Of a stretch of DNA of 64,000 nucleotides, positions 33,035 through 46,800 are shown piece by piece (position 1 is the stretch's first letter; the number at the start of each line of letters is the position of its first letter). Both the position numbers and the translations under genes were made by a program. This DNA comes from Tenrec ecaudatus. Taxonomy: Eukaryota > Chordata > Mammalia > Afrosoricida > Tenrecidae. The notes beneath the pieces are model-generated. The model ran no database searches. It was given only the letters and a program-made list of their open reading frames with translations, and was not told the DNA's origin. The stretch covers positions 127,300,874 to 127,364,873 of the forward strand of contig NC_134543.1 in NCBI RefSeq assembly GCF_050624435.1, in the 5' to 3' direction.

Positions 33035-33290
33035 TACTTTCTGATTGGAGCTACAAACCCCACAGTCAGCAGTTTGTATCCACCACTCAATCCCAGTGGG
33101 AAAGATGGAGAGACACCTCTGTCCCTCTGAAGGTTTACAGTCTGGGAAAAAGAGGGAAGTCCTGCTCTGTTCTACAAGATCACTATGAGTCTGAATCAAC
33201 TTGAGGGCTGTGAGTTTGTAGGAGGGATTTATTTATTTATTTGTTTGTTTGTTTGTTTATTTATTTGCTTTGCTTTGCTTTGGTTATTTG
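33035..33290 (+). repeat. AfroSINE with variable TTTA/TTTG tail inside the unit
   Basis: 'ctttctgattggagctacaa', 'gtcagcagtttgtatccacc', 'gggaaagatggagagacacc' and 'gatcactatgagtctgaatc' are AfroSINE, followed by a TTTA/TTTG tract that differs in length and composition in each unit. SINE body copies at about 37588, 42488, 47043, 51550, 56104, 60594. The insertion predates amplification of the array. Confidence 0.8.
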
Positions 33291-33394
33291 AACCACAATT
33301 CATCCTGTTCCAGCTTTATCCTATTTCTTTTTTTCTATTCCAACAAGTAATTGCAGATCAGATCATTATGAACCATAATATTTTCACTAGCTGA

Positions 33395-33500
33395 TTTAGC
33401 TTATTGCACTGTGAAGCACAGGGTTAGCAGTTCAAACTCACCAAACCTTCATGAAAGAAAAATGAGGCTTTCTGCTCCCATGAAGAGTTACAACCTATAC
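33395..33500 (+). repeat. AfroSINE fragment inside the unit
   Basis: 'ttgcactgtgaagcacaggg', 'ttagcagttcaaactcacca' and 'aaaatgaggctttctgctcc' match AfroSINE head and middle. Recurs in each unit about 360 bp after the start of the other SINE. Confidence 0.7.
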
Positions 33501-33559
33501 CATGTTCAACCTTAATTCTGGTTTCAGTAATTCCTCTCAGTTACCTTGGCCTTGGTCAC

Positions 33560-33776
33560 TTCCTGCAATGGATGAATCCCTCAGGACCAGCGGTGGGAGT
33601 GGCGACACCGGGAGGCAAGTGGGTGTAGAAAGAGAGAGCCGGTCTTGGGGATGTATGGGGAACCTCCTCTCTGGGAGATGGGCAAAGGGAAGGTGGGTGA
33701 GGGGAGACGCCGGGCAGTGTAAGGTAAGATAAAATAATTATTTATAAACTATTAAGGGTTCAGGGGAAAGGGGGGC
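33560..33776 (+). repeat. LINE-3'-end-like G-rich block inside the unit
   Basis: G-rich run, 'aaggtaagataaaataatta' and 'tttataaactattaagggtt', resembling the putative LINE 3' UTR at 17120-17195. It leads directly into the minisatellite in every unit. Confidence 0.45.
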
Positions 33777-34377
33777 TTGACCAAGCCCACCTGCTCACGT
33801 GACCACGCTCACCTGCGCACGTGACCTGACAAATATCGCACGTGACCACGCCTACCCGTGCACGTGACCGCGCCCACCCGTGCACGTGACCACGCCTACC
33901 AGCGCGCTTGGCCACGCCCAACCGCGCACGTGACCAAACCCACCCGCGCACGTGACCGCCCAAGCACGTGACCAAACTCACGCGCACACGTAACCAATGG
34001 ACCACTCCACATGACCAGGCTCACCCGGGCACGTGATCACGCCCACCGGCTCACGTGACCCGCCAACCAGTGCACGTGACCACGCCCACCTGCGCGCGTG
34101 ACCACGGGCGCCTGCACACGTGACTACCCCACACTGTGCACGTGACTACGGACACTTGCGCAGGTGACCATGCCCACCCGCGCACGGGACCATGTCAACA
34201 TCCGCCACGTGACCACGCCCTCCTGCTCACGTGACCACACCCACCTGCGCACGTGACCACACCTACCGGTGCGCGTGACCATGCCTACCTACGCACGTGA
34301 CCACGCCAACCTCCGCCCCTGACCACGCCCGCCTACGCACGTCACCAAGCCAACCAGTGCACGTGACCACGCCAATG
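33777..34377 (+). repeat. E-box minisatellite block 2
   Basis: ~601 bp of ~22-bp units with core CACGTGACC; eighteen exact CACGTG counted by eye, plus one-base variants (CGCGTGACC, CACGTCACC). CpG-rich. Some copies read TCACGTGACC, close to the USF/TFE-family site. Confidence 0.95.
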
Positions 34378-37300
34378 TATTCACATTAATTTCATTATCA
34401 GTAGGTTCATGCCACTCTATAAAATAATTCTAAAGATTAGTTAGCAATATTATTATTCATATTTTTCTGAACATTACATGGGAAATTAACTTAGCAAAGC
34501 CTAGAAACTTATAACTTCATAGCTCTTTTTTAAAAACTTACTCTGTCTCCTTTAGATGTCTACATCTTCTTATTAGTATCTTACTTCCCAGTACGAATAC
34601 AAATGCACATAATCTCATGTCAACTTGAAGATTTATCAAAGTACAGGGTGCAGTGTAGCCTTCCCATTATGCCTAATGGTATCTCCTTGTGTGCGTGGCC
34701 TCCTGCTACGGCGAGTTCTGGGAACCTCCTCCTCTCTCTCTCTCTCTGGCTTCGGCTTCCTGTCCCTGACCCTGGTGGCTGCAAGACCTCTGGAGATGTG
34801 CACACGGCCATTCGATGCACAAGACTTTGCACCCACCCAGCTGCGACATTCCTGCCGTCAGCAACAGTGCATGTGGCTTCATGAGTCTGGAGAAGAACTT
34901 ATGGGCTAGTATCAGATTGATGGACTTCAGTTGGACTGGGTTGGGATGTTTTCCTGATTCACAATTGCTTCTTGATAGAAAGCTTTTTCTTACACCTATA
35001 TGAATGTCACTGGATTTGTTTCTCTAGTCAACCTGGCCTTACACAATATGGTACCTAGGGAGTGGACTATTAGAGAAACAAATCATGAAGGCGGAGAGGG
35101 GATGCTTGCCTGACCTCTGCTTTCTGATAGTCTTTTCTCTTTGACTAGTTGGAGGTCAAATATAGTCCTGTATTTTACTTGTTCTCTTCTGGGAAGGACA
35201 TGGGAAGTGAAGGTTCTGATGCCCAGAAGTGGTATTTGATTATTTCTGTCTGAAATTTTGTAAAAATGAATGTGACAGGTGTAAATTTTGAGTTCAGGGG
35301 GCAAAAATACCCTTCGAACTTCTCTGAGGCCATGCTGGTTAGTCAAACTGGGTGACCAGAGGCCTGGTCCTAGCTTGGTGCCACAAGAGGCCTAAGACCA
35401 TAATGCATGTGAATGGGATAGTTGAGATCAGAAAGGATTCAACTGGAATGTTTTCAGAATGTGTTTAGTATCTGACTGTATTAGGATTACATCGGTCTTT
35501 TGATCTATTTTTATTGCTGTAACGCATACTAGCAATGATTCGTGGAAAATACGAATAGATCATCTGGCCACTGACACCTGTGGACCTCGTTCACAGGGAG
35601 TAGAGTTGCAAACACGAGCAGATTGCCTGGTCTCAAGTTTAAAGAGCTGTGGGAAGCTGAGCCTATGACATGACTTAGCACCGGGGGGGCGAAGGTGGGT
35701 GAGTATTTGTGACAGGGACTCTTGGTCAAAAGTCAAGACAGCCCATGGGCACCTGAGTGAGGCCAAGTGAGGTGGCCCACAATGAGTTGACCAAATGAAG
35801 GAAAGATTTTTGAGCTTGTGAATTGGTGGGCATCTTCCTGCTGACTTGATGGATGGCCTGTCCTGGTTTGACTTTAACGATGGATGCAGACACGCAGGTG
35901 CCAACTAGAATGAGATTCTTCACATCAACGAAAATGCTTGTATCCTCGGAGTACTGGGTTGATAGAGGGGGCAGAGGAGACATTGGACACACGGAATGTG
36001 GAAGACAAAGGCATGAAGAAGGTGGCTTAGCGACATGGATGGCTGGGGGAAATGTTGATAGGATTATAGAATGATGATGGTGGTGTTCCCCAAATTGCAA
36101 TGTTAGGCACAGGATATTTTTGTTTTGTTTACTTATAGAATTTTAATGGTCTACTTATAGTATTTAAACTGTTTTGTTTACTTATAGTATTTAAATGAGG
36201 CTGGCACATTTTGAGTAGTGTGCATTTTAGTTTGATACCGTCAGATACAACTATGATTTTGTGATTGTTTTGTTTAAAATTATCTATGGTCAAAGAGTTG
36301 TGGAAAGGCGTTAAGTTCATAAGGGGTGGTCTGTGCTAGTTACATAAGTTCGTGTCATCTTGAAGATTTATAAAAGGACAGGAGTGGAGTCTAACTTGTC
36401 AATCGGGTCACAGCATGGTGGTACCTCCTTGTGGGCTTGGCCTTCTCATCTGGAAGGCCCTGGGAGCCTCTTCCTATCTCTCTGCCTTCATTCCTGCTGC
36501 CTGACCCCGATGGCTGCAAGAGCTCCGGTGATGTGTACACAGCCATCAGATCCACACGACTTTGCACCCACTGGCCTGTGATATTCCTGCATTCGCCATT
36601 GTTTCATGTGGCTTTGTGAGCCTAAAGAGGAACTTATGGACTAGTGTAGGCCTTAGGAACTTGAGTTTGCCTTCGCTGGGATGTCTTCCTGATATATAAT
36701 GCTTCTCGATAGAAAGCTCTTTCTTATACCTACATGAGTGTTACTGGGTTTGGTTCTCTAGTCAACCTGGCCTAACACGCTCACTTTCATCTTTTTTTTT
36801 TTTTTTGGTAGAGCTCCTTAACTTTTCCTATTTATTCTGCTTAGCCTTATATATTATTCCCAAAATATATAAATGTAATGTATTTCAGGCTCCAAGAGAT
36901 ATACTTCTTTCAAGGAAACATTGGTAAAACAATATCCCTACCTTGCTTTCTCTGTCTAGTGAAAAAAAAGTTTAAGCTGTGCACTCTCCTCGTGTCTATC
37001 CAAAATCATTCTTTACAAGGCTCTTTGTGAATTTTAAGATTACTTGACCCAGGACGGGATTATTTGAAAATGACATATGCTACTCTAGGCAAGGGGAATT
37101 CTATGCAATTTATGATACAGTAATTATACTATCATACAAATGAGATGTGTAATATGACCCATCAATAAAATATATTTATATATATGCAACAAAAATTTTA
37201 GGAGGGTTCTCGCTCTGATTTTTGGATATCTCCATCTTAGAATTCTCTGAGAATTATTTCGTAGGTGTGGTACATTTCATTTTCCTTCAAGTCATGTGAT

Positions 37301-38313
37301 TTCATTATAACTTAAGGTATATTCTCAGAGAAGATCTTACTCATTACTGTTCATAGAGAGTAACTTATGGAATTATTTTCAGTTAAAATTCCCATATGGC
37401 ATACCTTAATGAATAATATCTGAAGGTCTTTTCCATATATATATATATTTCAAATTGCTGCTCACTTTGATTAAATTGGTTAGGCCCAGAATTGTTTTAT
37501 TTGTAATTTTTGCTTTTATCTGTTTATCAATTTTATTTATTTATTTTACGCTAAAATATTTCCCAGTAGGCTAAAACTTTTAGACGATACTTTCTGATTG
37601 GAGCTACAAACCCCACAGTCAGCAGTTTGTATCCACCACTCAATCCCAGTGGGAAAGATGGAGAGACACCTCTGTCCCTCTGAAGGTTTACAGTCTGGGA
37701 AAAAGAGGGAAGTCCTGCTCTGTTCTACAAGATCACTATGAGTCTGAATCAACTTGAGGGCTCTGAGTTTGTAGGAGGGATTTATTTATTTATTTATTTA
37801 TTGGCTTTGCTTTGCTTTGGTTATTTGAACCACAATTCATCCTGTTCCAGCTTTATCCTATTTCTTTTTTTCTATTCCAACAAGTAATTGCAGATCAGAT
37901 CATTATGAACCATAATATTTTCATTAGCTGATTTAGCTTATTGCACCGTGAAGCACAGGGTCAGCAGTTCAAACTCACCAACCCTTCATGAAAGAAAAAT
38001 GAGGCTTTCTGCTCCCATGAAGAGTTACAACCTATACCATGTTCAACCTTCATTCTGGTTTCAGTAATTCCTCTCAGTTACCTTGGCCTTGGTCACTCCC
38101 TGCGACGGATGAATCCCTCAGGACCAGTGGTGGGAGTGGCGACACCGGGAGGCAAGGGGGTGTAGAAAGAGAGAGTCGGTCTTGGGGATGTATGGGGAAC
38201 CTCCTCTCTGGGAGATGGGCAAAGGGAAGGTGGGTGAGGGGAGACGCCGGGCAGTGTAAGGTAAGATAAAATAATTATTTATAAACTATGAAGGGTTCAG
38301 GGGAATGGGGGGC
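33777..38313 (+). repeat. Macrosatellite unit 2 (4537 bp)
   Basis: Complete reference unit. Shares with unit 1 the R1 variant 'agtacagggtgcagtg' and R2 variant 'gtgtcatcttgaag', so units 1 and 2 form a close pair. Confidence 0.95.
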
Positions 38314-38913
38314 TTGACCAAGCCCGCCTGCTCACGTGACCACGCTCACCTGGCACGTGACCTGACAAAGATCGCACGTGACCATGCCTACCCATGCACG
38401 TTACTGCACCCACCCGCGCACGTGACCACGCCTACCAGCGCGCGTGACCACGCCCACCCGCACACGTGACCAATCCCACCCGTGCACGTAACCGCCCAAG
38501 CACGTGACCAAAATCACCCGCGCACGTGACCAATGGACCACTCCACGTGACCAGGCTCACCAGCGCACGTGACCACGCCCACCTGCTCAGGTGACCCGCC
38601 AACCAGCGCACGTGACCACGCCCACCTGCGCGGGTGACCACGGGCGCCTGCGCACGTCACTACCCCACACTGTGCACGTGACTACGGGCACTTGCGCAAG
38701 TGACCATGCCCACCCGCGCACGGGACCATGTCAACATCCGCCACGTGACCACGCCCACCTGCTCACGTGACCACACCCACCTGCGCACGTGACCACGCCT
38801 ACCGGTGTGCGTGACCATGCCTACCTACGCACGTGACCACGCCAACCTCCGCCCCTGACCACGACCGCCTGCGCACGTGACCAAGCCAACCAGTGCACGT
38901 GACCACGCCAATG
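38314..38913 (+). repeat. E-box minisatellite block 3
   Basis: Same organisation as block 2 with private substitutions. Confidence 0.95.
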
Positions 38914-41696
38914 TATTCACATTAATTTCATTGTCAGTATGTTCATGCCACTCTATAAAATAATTCTAAAGATTAGTTAGAAATATTATTATTCATATTT
39001 TTCTGAACATTACATGGGAAATTAACTTAGCAAAGCCTAGAAACTTATAACTTCATAGCTCTTTTTTAAAAACTTACTCTGTCTCCTTTAGATGTCTACA
39101 TCTTCTTATTAGTATCTTACTTCCCAGTACGAATACAAATGCACATAATCTCATGTCAACTTGAAGATTTATCAAAGTCCAGGGTGCAGTGTAGCCTTCC
39201 AATTATGCTTAATGGTATCTCCTTGTGTGCGTGGCCTCCTGCTATGGCGAGTTCTGGGAACCTCCTCCTCTCTCTCTCTCTGGCTTCGGCTTCCTGATGC
39301 CTGACCCTGGTGGCGGCAAGACCTCTGGAGATGTGCACACGGCCATTCGATGCACAAGACTTTGCACCCACCCACCTGCGACATTCCTGCCGTCAGCAAC
39401 AGTGCATGTGGCTTCATGAGTCTGGAGAAGAACTTATGGGCTAGTATCAGATTGATGGACTTCAGTTGGACTGGGTTGGGATGTTTTCCTGATTCACAAT
39501 TGCTTCTTGATAGAAAGCTTTTTCTTACACCTATATGAATGTCACTGGATTTGTTCTCTAGTCAACCTGGCCTTACACAATATGGTACCTAGGGAGTGGA
39601 ATACTAGAGAAACAAATCATCAAGGCGGAGAGAGGATGCTTGCCTGACCTCTGCTTTCTCATAGTCTCTTCTCTTTGACTAGTTGGAGGTCAAATATAGT
39701 CCTGTATTTTACTTGTTCTCTTCTGGGAAAGACATGGGAAGTGAAGGTTCTGATGCCCAGAAGTGGTATTTGGTTATTTCTGTCTGAAATGTTGTAAAAA
39801 TGAATGTGACAGGTGTAAATTTTGAGTTCAGGGGGCAAAAATACCCTTCGAACTTCTCTGAGGCCATGCTGGTTAGTCAAACTGGGTGACCAGAGGCCAG
39901 GTCCTATCTTGGTGCCACAAGAGGCCTAAGACCATAATGCATGTGAATGGGATAGTTGAGATCAGAAAGGATTCAACTGGAATGTTTTCAGAATGTGTTT
40001 AGTATCTGACTGTATTAGGATTACATCGGTCTTTTGATCTATTTTTATTGCTGTAACGCATACTAGCAATGATTCGGGGAAAATACGAATAGAGCATCTG
40101 GCCACTGACACCTGTGGACCTCGTTCACAGGGAGTAGAGTTGCAAACACGAGCAGATTGCCTGGTCTAAGTTTAAAGAGCTGTGGGAAGCTGAGCCTATG
40201 ACATGACTTAGCACCGGGGGGGCGAAGGTGGGTGAGTATTTGTGACAGGGACTCTTGGTCAAAAGTCAAGACAGCCCGTGGGCACCTGAGTGAGGCCAAG
40301 TGAGGTGGCCCACAATGAGTTGACCAAATGAAGGAAAGATTTTTGAGCTTGTGAATTGGTGGGCATCTTCCTGCTGACTTGATGGATGGCCTGTCCTGGT
40401 TTGACTTTAACGATGGATGCAGACACGCAGGTGCCAACTAGAATGAGATTCTTCACATCAACGAAAATGCTTGTATCCTCGGAGTACTGGGTTCATAGAC
40501 GGGGCAGTGGAGACATTGGACACGCGGAATGTGGAAGACAAAGGCATGAAGAAGGTGGCTTAGCGACTTGGATGGCTGGGGGAAATGTTGATAGGATTAT
40601 AGAATGATGATGGAGGTGTTCCCCTAATTGCAATGTTAGGCACAGGATATTTTTGTTTTGTTTACTTATAGAATTTTAATGGTCTACTTATAGTATTTAA
40701 ACTTTTTTGTTTACTTATAGTATTTAAATGAGGCTGGCACATTTTGAGTAGTGTGCATTTTAGTTTGATACCGTCAGATACAACTATGATTTTGTGATTG
40801 TTTTGTTTAAAATTATCTATGGTCAAAGAGTTGTGGAAAGGCGTTAAGTTCATAAGGGGTGGTCTGTGCTAGTTACATAAGTTCATGTCAACTTGAAGAT
40901 TTATAAAAGGACAGGAGTGGAGTCTAACTTGTCAATCGGGTCACAGCATGGTAGTACCTCCTTGTGGGCTTGGCCTTCTCATCTGGAAGGCCCTGGGAGC
41001 CTCTTCCTATCTCTCTGCCTTCATTCCTGCTGCCTGACCCCGATGGCTGCAAGAGCTCCGGTGATGTGTACACAGCCATCAGATCCACACGACTTTGCAC
41101 CCACTGGCCTGTGATATTCCTGCATTCGCCATTGTTTCATGTGGCTTTGTGAGCCTAAAGAGGAACTTATGGGCTAGTGTAGGCCTTAGGAACTTGAGTT
41201 TGCCTTGGCTGGGATGTTTTCCTGATATATAATGCTTCTCGATAGAAAGCTCTTTCTTATACCTACATGAGTGTTACTGGGTTTGGTTCTTTAGTCAACC
41301 TGGCTTAACACGCTCACTTTCGTCTTTTTTTTTTTTTTTGGTAGAGCTCCTTAACTTTTCCTATTTATTCTGCTTAGCCTTATATATTATTCCCAAAATA
41401 TATAAATGTAATGTATTTCAGGCTCCAAGAGATATACTTCTTTCAAGGAAACATTGGTAAAACAATATCCCTACCTTGCTTTCTCTGTCTAGTGAAAAAA
41501 AGTTTAAGCTGTACACTCTCCACGTGTCTATCCAAAATCATTCTTTACAAGGCTCTTTGTGAATTTTAAGATTACTTGACCCAGGAAGGGATTATTTGAA
41601 AATGACATATGCTACTCTAGGCAAGGGGAATTCTATGCAATTTATGATACAGTAATTATACTATCATACAAATGAGATGTGTAATATGACCCATCA

Positions 41697-42064
41697 AAGT
41701 CCAGGGTGCAGTGTAGCCTTCCAATTATTACTAATGGTATCTCCTTGTGTGCGTGGCCTCCTGCTACGGCGAGTTCTGGGAACCTCCTCCTCTCTCTCTC
41801 TCTGGCTTGGGCTTCCTGTTGCCTGACCCTGGTGGCTGCAGGACCTCTGGAGATGTGCACACGGCCATTCGATGCACAAGACTTTGCACTCACCCACCTG
41901 CGACATTCCTGCCGTCAGCAACAGTGCATGTGGCTTCATGAGTCTGGAGAAGAACTTATGGGCTAGTATCAGATTGATACTACTAGGCAAGGGGAATTCT
42001 ATGCAATTTATGATAAAGTAATTATACTATCATACAAATGAGATGTGTAATATGACCCATCAAT
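41697..42064 (+). repeat. Ectopic R1 fragment and flanking duplication in unit 3
   Basis: A ~285-bp piece of R1 (41697-41979, 'agtccagggtgcagtgtagc' to 'ctagtatcagattgata') interrupts the AT-rich part of unit 3. The ~85 bp before it ('ctaggcaaggggaattctat' to 'aatatgacccatcaa', about 41610-41697) is repeated after it (about 41982-42064). No other unit has this. Confidence 0.95.
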
Positions 42065-43213
42065 AAAATATACTTTTATGTATATGCAACAAAAATTTTA
42101 GGAGGGTTCTCGCTCTGATTTTTGGATTTCTCCATCTTAGAATTCTCTGAGAATCATTTCGTAGGTGTGGTACATTTCATTTTCCTTCAAGTCATGTGAT
42201 TTCATTATAACTTAAGGTATATTCTCAGAGAAGATCTTACTCATTACTGTTCATAGAGAGTAATTTATGGAATTATTTTCAGTTAAAATTCCCATATGGC
42301 ATACCTTAATGAATAATATCTGAAGGTCTTTTCCATATATATATATATTTCAAATTGCTGCTCACTTTGATTAAATTGGTTAGGCCCAGAATTGTTTTAT
42401 TTGTAATTTTTGCTTTTATCTGTTTATCAATTTTATTTATTTATTTTACGTTAAAATATTTCCCAGTAGGCTAAAACTTTTAGACGATACTTTCTGATTG
42501 GAGCTACAAACCCCACAGTCAGCAGTTTGTATCCACCACTCAATCCCAGTGGGAAAGATGGAGAGACACCTCTGTCCCTCTGAAGGTTTACAGTCTGGGA
42601 AAAAGAGGGAAGTCCTGCTCTGTTCTACAAGATCACTATGAGTCTGAATCAACTTGAGGGCTGTGAGTTTGTAGGAGGGATTTATCTATTTATTTATTTA
42701 TTTGCTTTGCTTTGCCTTGGTTATTTGAACCACAATTCATGCTGTTCCAGCTTTATCCTATTTCTTTTTTTCTATTCCAACAAGTAATTGCAGATCAGAT
42801 CATTATGAACCATAATATTTTCATTAGCTGATTTAGCTTATTGCACTGTGAAGCACAGGGTCAGCAGTTCAAACTCACCAATCCTTCATGAAAGAAAAAT
42901 GAGGCTTTCTGCTCCCATGAAGAGTTACAACCTATACCATGTTCAACCTTCATTCTGGTTTCAGTAATTCCTCTCAGTTACCTTGGCCTTGGTCACTCCC
43001 TGCGACGGATGAATCCCTCAGGACCAGCGGTGGGAGTGGCGACACCGGGAGGCAAGGGGGTGTAGAAAGAGAGAGCCGGTCTTGGGGATGTATGGGGAAC
43101 CTCCTCTCTGGGAGATGGGCAAAGGGAAGGTGGGTGAGGGGAGACGCCGGGCAGTGTAAGGTAAGATAAAATAATTATTTATAAACTATGAAGGGTTCAG
43201 GGGAAAAGGGGGC

Positions 43214-43837
43214 TTGACCAAGCCCGCCTGCTCACGTGACCACGCTCACCTGCGCACGTGACCTGACAAAGATCGCACGTGACCACGCCTACCCGTGCAC
43301 GTGAACGCGCCCACCCGCGCACGTGACCACGCCTACCAGCGTGCGTGACCACGCCCACCCGAGCACGTGACCAAACCCACCCGCGCACGTGACCGCCCAA
43401 GCACGTGACCAAACTCACCCACGCACGCGACCAATGGACCACTCCACGTGACCAGGCTCACCCGCGCACGTGACCACTCCCACCTGCTCACGTGACCCGC
43501 CAACCAGCGCACGTGACCACGCCCACCTGCGAGCTTGACCACGGGCGCCTGCGCACGTGACTACCCCACACTGTGCACGTGACTACGGGCACTTGCGCAC
43601 GTGACCATGCCCACCCGCGCACGCGACCATGTCAACATCCGCCACGTGACCACGCCCACCTGCTCACGTGACCACACCCACCTGCGCACGTGACCAGCCT
43701 ACCGGTGCGCGTGACCATACCTACCTACGCACGTGACCATGACTACCTACGCACGTGACCACGCCAACCTCCGCCCCTGACCACGCCCGCCTGCGCACGT
43801 GTCCAAGCCAACCAGTGCACGTGACCACGCCAATGTA
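43214..43837 (+). repeat. E-box minisatellite block 4
   Basis: Longest block. An extra 'cctacctacgcacgtgaccatga' type unit is duplicated near 43715-43760. Confidence 0.95.
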
Positions 43838-46800
43838 TTCACATTAATCTCATTATCAGTATGTTCATGCCACTCTATAAAATAATTCTAAAGATTAGTT
43901 AGCAATATTATTATTCATATTTTTCTGAACATTACATGGGAAATTACCTTAGCAAAGCCTAGAAACTTATAACTTCATAGCTCTTTTTTAAAAACTTGCT
44001 CTGTCTCCTTTAGATGTCTACATCTTCTTATTAGTATTTTACTTCCCAGTACGAATACAAATGCACATAATCTCATGTCAACTTGAAGATTTATCAAAGT
44101 CCAGGGTGCAGTGTAGCCTTCCAATTATGCCTAATGGTATCTCCTTGTGTGCGTGGCCTCCTGCTATGGCGAGTTCTGGGAACCTCCTCCTCTCTCTCTC
44201 TCTGGCTTCGGCTTCCTGTTGCCTGACCCTGGTGGCTGCAAGACCTCTGGAGATGTGCACACGGCCATTCGATGCACAAGACTTTGCACCCACCCACCTG
44301 CGACATTCCTGCCGTCAGCAACAGTGCATGTGGCTTCATGAGTCTGGAGAAGAACTTATGGGCTAGTATCAGATTGATGGACTTCAGTTGGACTGGGTTG
44401 GGATGTTTTCCTGATTCACAATTGCTTCTTGATAGAAAGCTTTTTCTTACACCTATATGAATGTCACTGGATTTGTTTCTCTAGTCAACCTGGCCTTACA
44501 CAATATGGTACCTAGGGAGTGGAATACTAGAGAAACAAATCATGAAGGCGGAGAGAGGATGCTTGCCTGACCTCTGCTTTCTGATAGTCTCTTCTCTTTG
44601 ACGTGTTGGAGGTCAAATATAGTCCTGTATTTTACTTGTTCTCTTCTGGGAAGGACATGGGAAGTGAAGGTTCTGATGCCCAGAAGTGGTATTTGGTTAT
44701 TTCTGTCTGAAATTTTGTAAAAATGAATGTGACAGGTGTAAATTTTGAGTTCAGGGGGCAAAAATACCCTTCGAACTTCTCTGAGGCCATGCTGGTTAGT
44801 CAAACTGGGTGACCAGAGGCCTGGTCCTAGCTTGGTGCCACCAGAGGCCTAAGACCATAATGCATGTGAATGGGATAGTTGAGATCAGAAAGGATTCAAC
44901 TGGAATGTTTTCAGAATGTGTTTAGTATCTGACTGTATTAGGATTACATCGGTCTTTTCGATCTATTTTTATTGCTATAACGCATACTAGCAATGATTCT
45001 TGGAAAATATGAATAGAACATCTGGCCACTGACACCTGTGGACCTCGTTCACAGGGAGTAGAGTTGCAAACACGAGCAGATTGCCTGGTCTAAGTTTAAA
45101 GAGCTGTGGGAAGCTGAGCCTATGACATGACTTAGCACCGGGGGGGCGAAGGTGGGTGAGTATTTGTGACAGGGACTCTTGGTCAAAAGTCAAGACAGCC
45201 CATGGGCACCTGAGTAAGGCCAAGTGAGGTGGCCCACAATGAGTTGACCAAATGAAGGAAAGATTTTTGAGCTTGTGAATTGGTGGGCATCTTCCTGCTG
45301 ACTTGATGGATGGCCTGTCCTGGTTTGACTTTAACGATGGATGCAGACACGCAGGTGCCAACTAGAATGAGATTCTTCACATCAACAAAAATGCTTGTAT
45401 CCTCGGAGTACTGGGTTGAGAGACGGGGCAGTGGAGACATTGGACACGCGGAATGTGGAAGACAAAGGCATGAAGAAGGTGGCTTAGCGACATGGATGGC
45501 TGGGGGAAATGTTGATAGGATTATAGAATGATGATGGAGGTGTTCCCCTAATTGCAATGTTAGGCACAGGATATTTTTGTTTTGTTTACTTATAGAATTT
45601 TAATGGTCTACTTATAGTATTTAAACTGTTTTTTTAACTTATATTATTTAAATGAGGCTGGCACATTTTGAGTAGTGTGCATTTTAGTTTGATACCGTCA
45701 GATACAACTATGATTTTGTGATTGTTTTGTTTAAAATTATCTATGGTCAAAGAGTTGTGGAAAGGCGTTAAGTTCATAAGGGGTGGTCTGTGCTAGTTAC
45801 ATAAGTTCATGTCAACTTGAAGATTTATAAAAGGACAGGAGTGGAGTCTAACTTGTCAATCGGGTCACAGCATGGTAGTACCTCCTTGTGGGCATGGCCT
45901 TCTCATCTGGAAGGCCCTGGGAGCCTCTTCCTATCTCTCTGCCTTCATTCCTGCTGCCTGACCCCGATGACTGCAAGAGCTCCGGTGATGTGTACACAGC
46001 CATCAGATCCACACGACTTTGCACCCACTGGCCTGTGATATTCCTGCATTCGCCATTGTTTCATGTGGCTTTGTGAGCCTAAAGAGGAACTTATGGACTA
46101 GTGTAGGCCTTAGGAACTTGAGTTTGCCTTGGCTGGGATGTTTTCCTGATATATAATGCTTCTCGATAGAAAGCTCTTTCTTATACCTACATGAGTGTTA
46201 CTGGGTTTGGTTCTCTAGTCAACCTGGCTTAACACGCTCACTTTCATCTTTTTTTTTTTTTGGTAGAGCTCCTTAACTTTTCCTATTTATTCTGCTTAGC
46301 CTTATATATTATTCCCAAAATATATAAATGTAATGTATTTCAGGCTCCAAGAGATATACTTCTTTCAAGGAAACATTGGTAAAACAATATCCCTACCTTG
46401 CTTTCTCTGTCTAGTGAAAAAAAAGTTTAAGCTGTGCACTCTCCACGTGTCTATCCAAAATCATTCTTTACAAGGCTCTTTGTGAATTTTAAGATTACTT
46501 GACCCAGGACGGGATTATTTGAAAATGACATATGCTACTCTAGGCAAGGGGAATTCTATGCAATTTATGATACAGTAATTATACTATCATACAAATGAGA
46601 TGTGTAATATGACCCATCAATAAAATATATTTATATATATGCAACAAAAATTTTAGGAGGGTTCTCGCTCTGATTTTTGGATTTCTCCATCTTGGAATTC
46701 TCTGAGAATTATTTCGTAGGTGTGGTACATTTCATTTTGCTTCAAGTCATGTGATTTCATTATAACTTAAGGTATATTCTCAGAGAAGATCTTACTCATT

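Larger units (their letters stand above)
29534..33776 (+). repeat. Macrosatellite unit 1 (4243 bp)
   Basis: Left-most unit. Its minisatellite is only ~290 bp, beginning inside the block and lacking a further internal stretch relative to unit 2. The rest is close to unit 2 (uniform 4551-4553 offset). Confidence 0.95.
38314..43213 (+). repeat. Macrosatellite unit 3 (4900 bp, rearranged)
   Basis: Longest unit because of the ectopic insertion at 41697-42064. Its R1 variants ('attatgcttaatgg', 'cctgatgcctgacc', 'catcaaggcgg') match units 7 and 8 rather than its neighbours. Confidence 0.95.

Noticed and set aside
33777-34377. CRISPR-like array
   Set aside because: Repeats of ~22 bp have no unique spacers and occur in a mammalian repeat context; this is a minisatellite.
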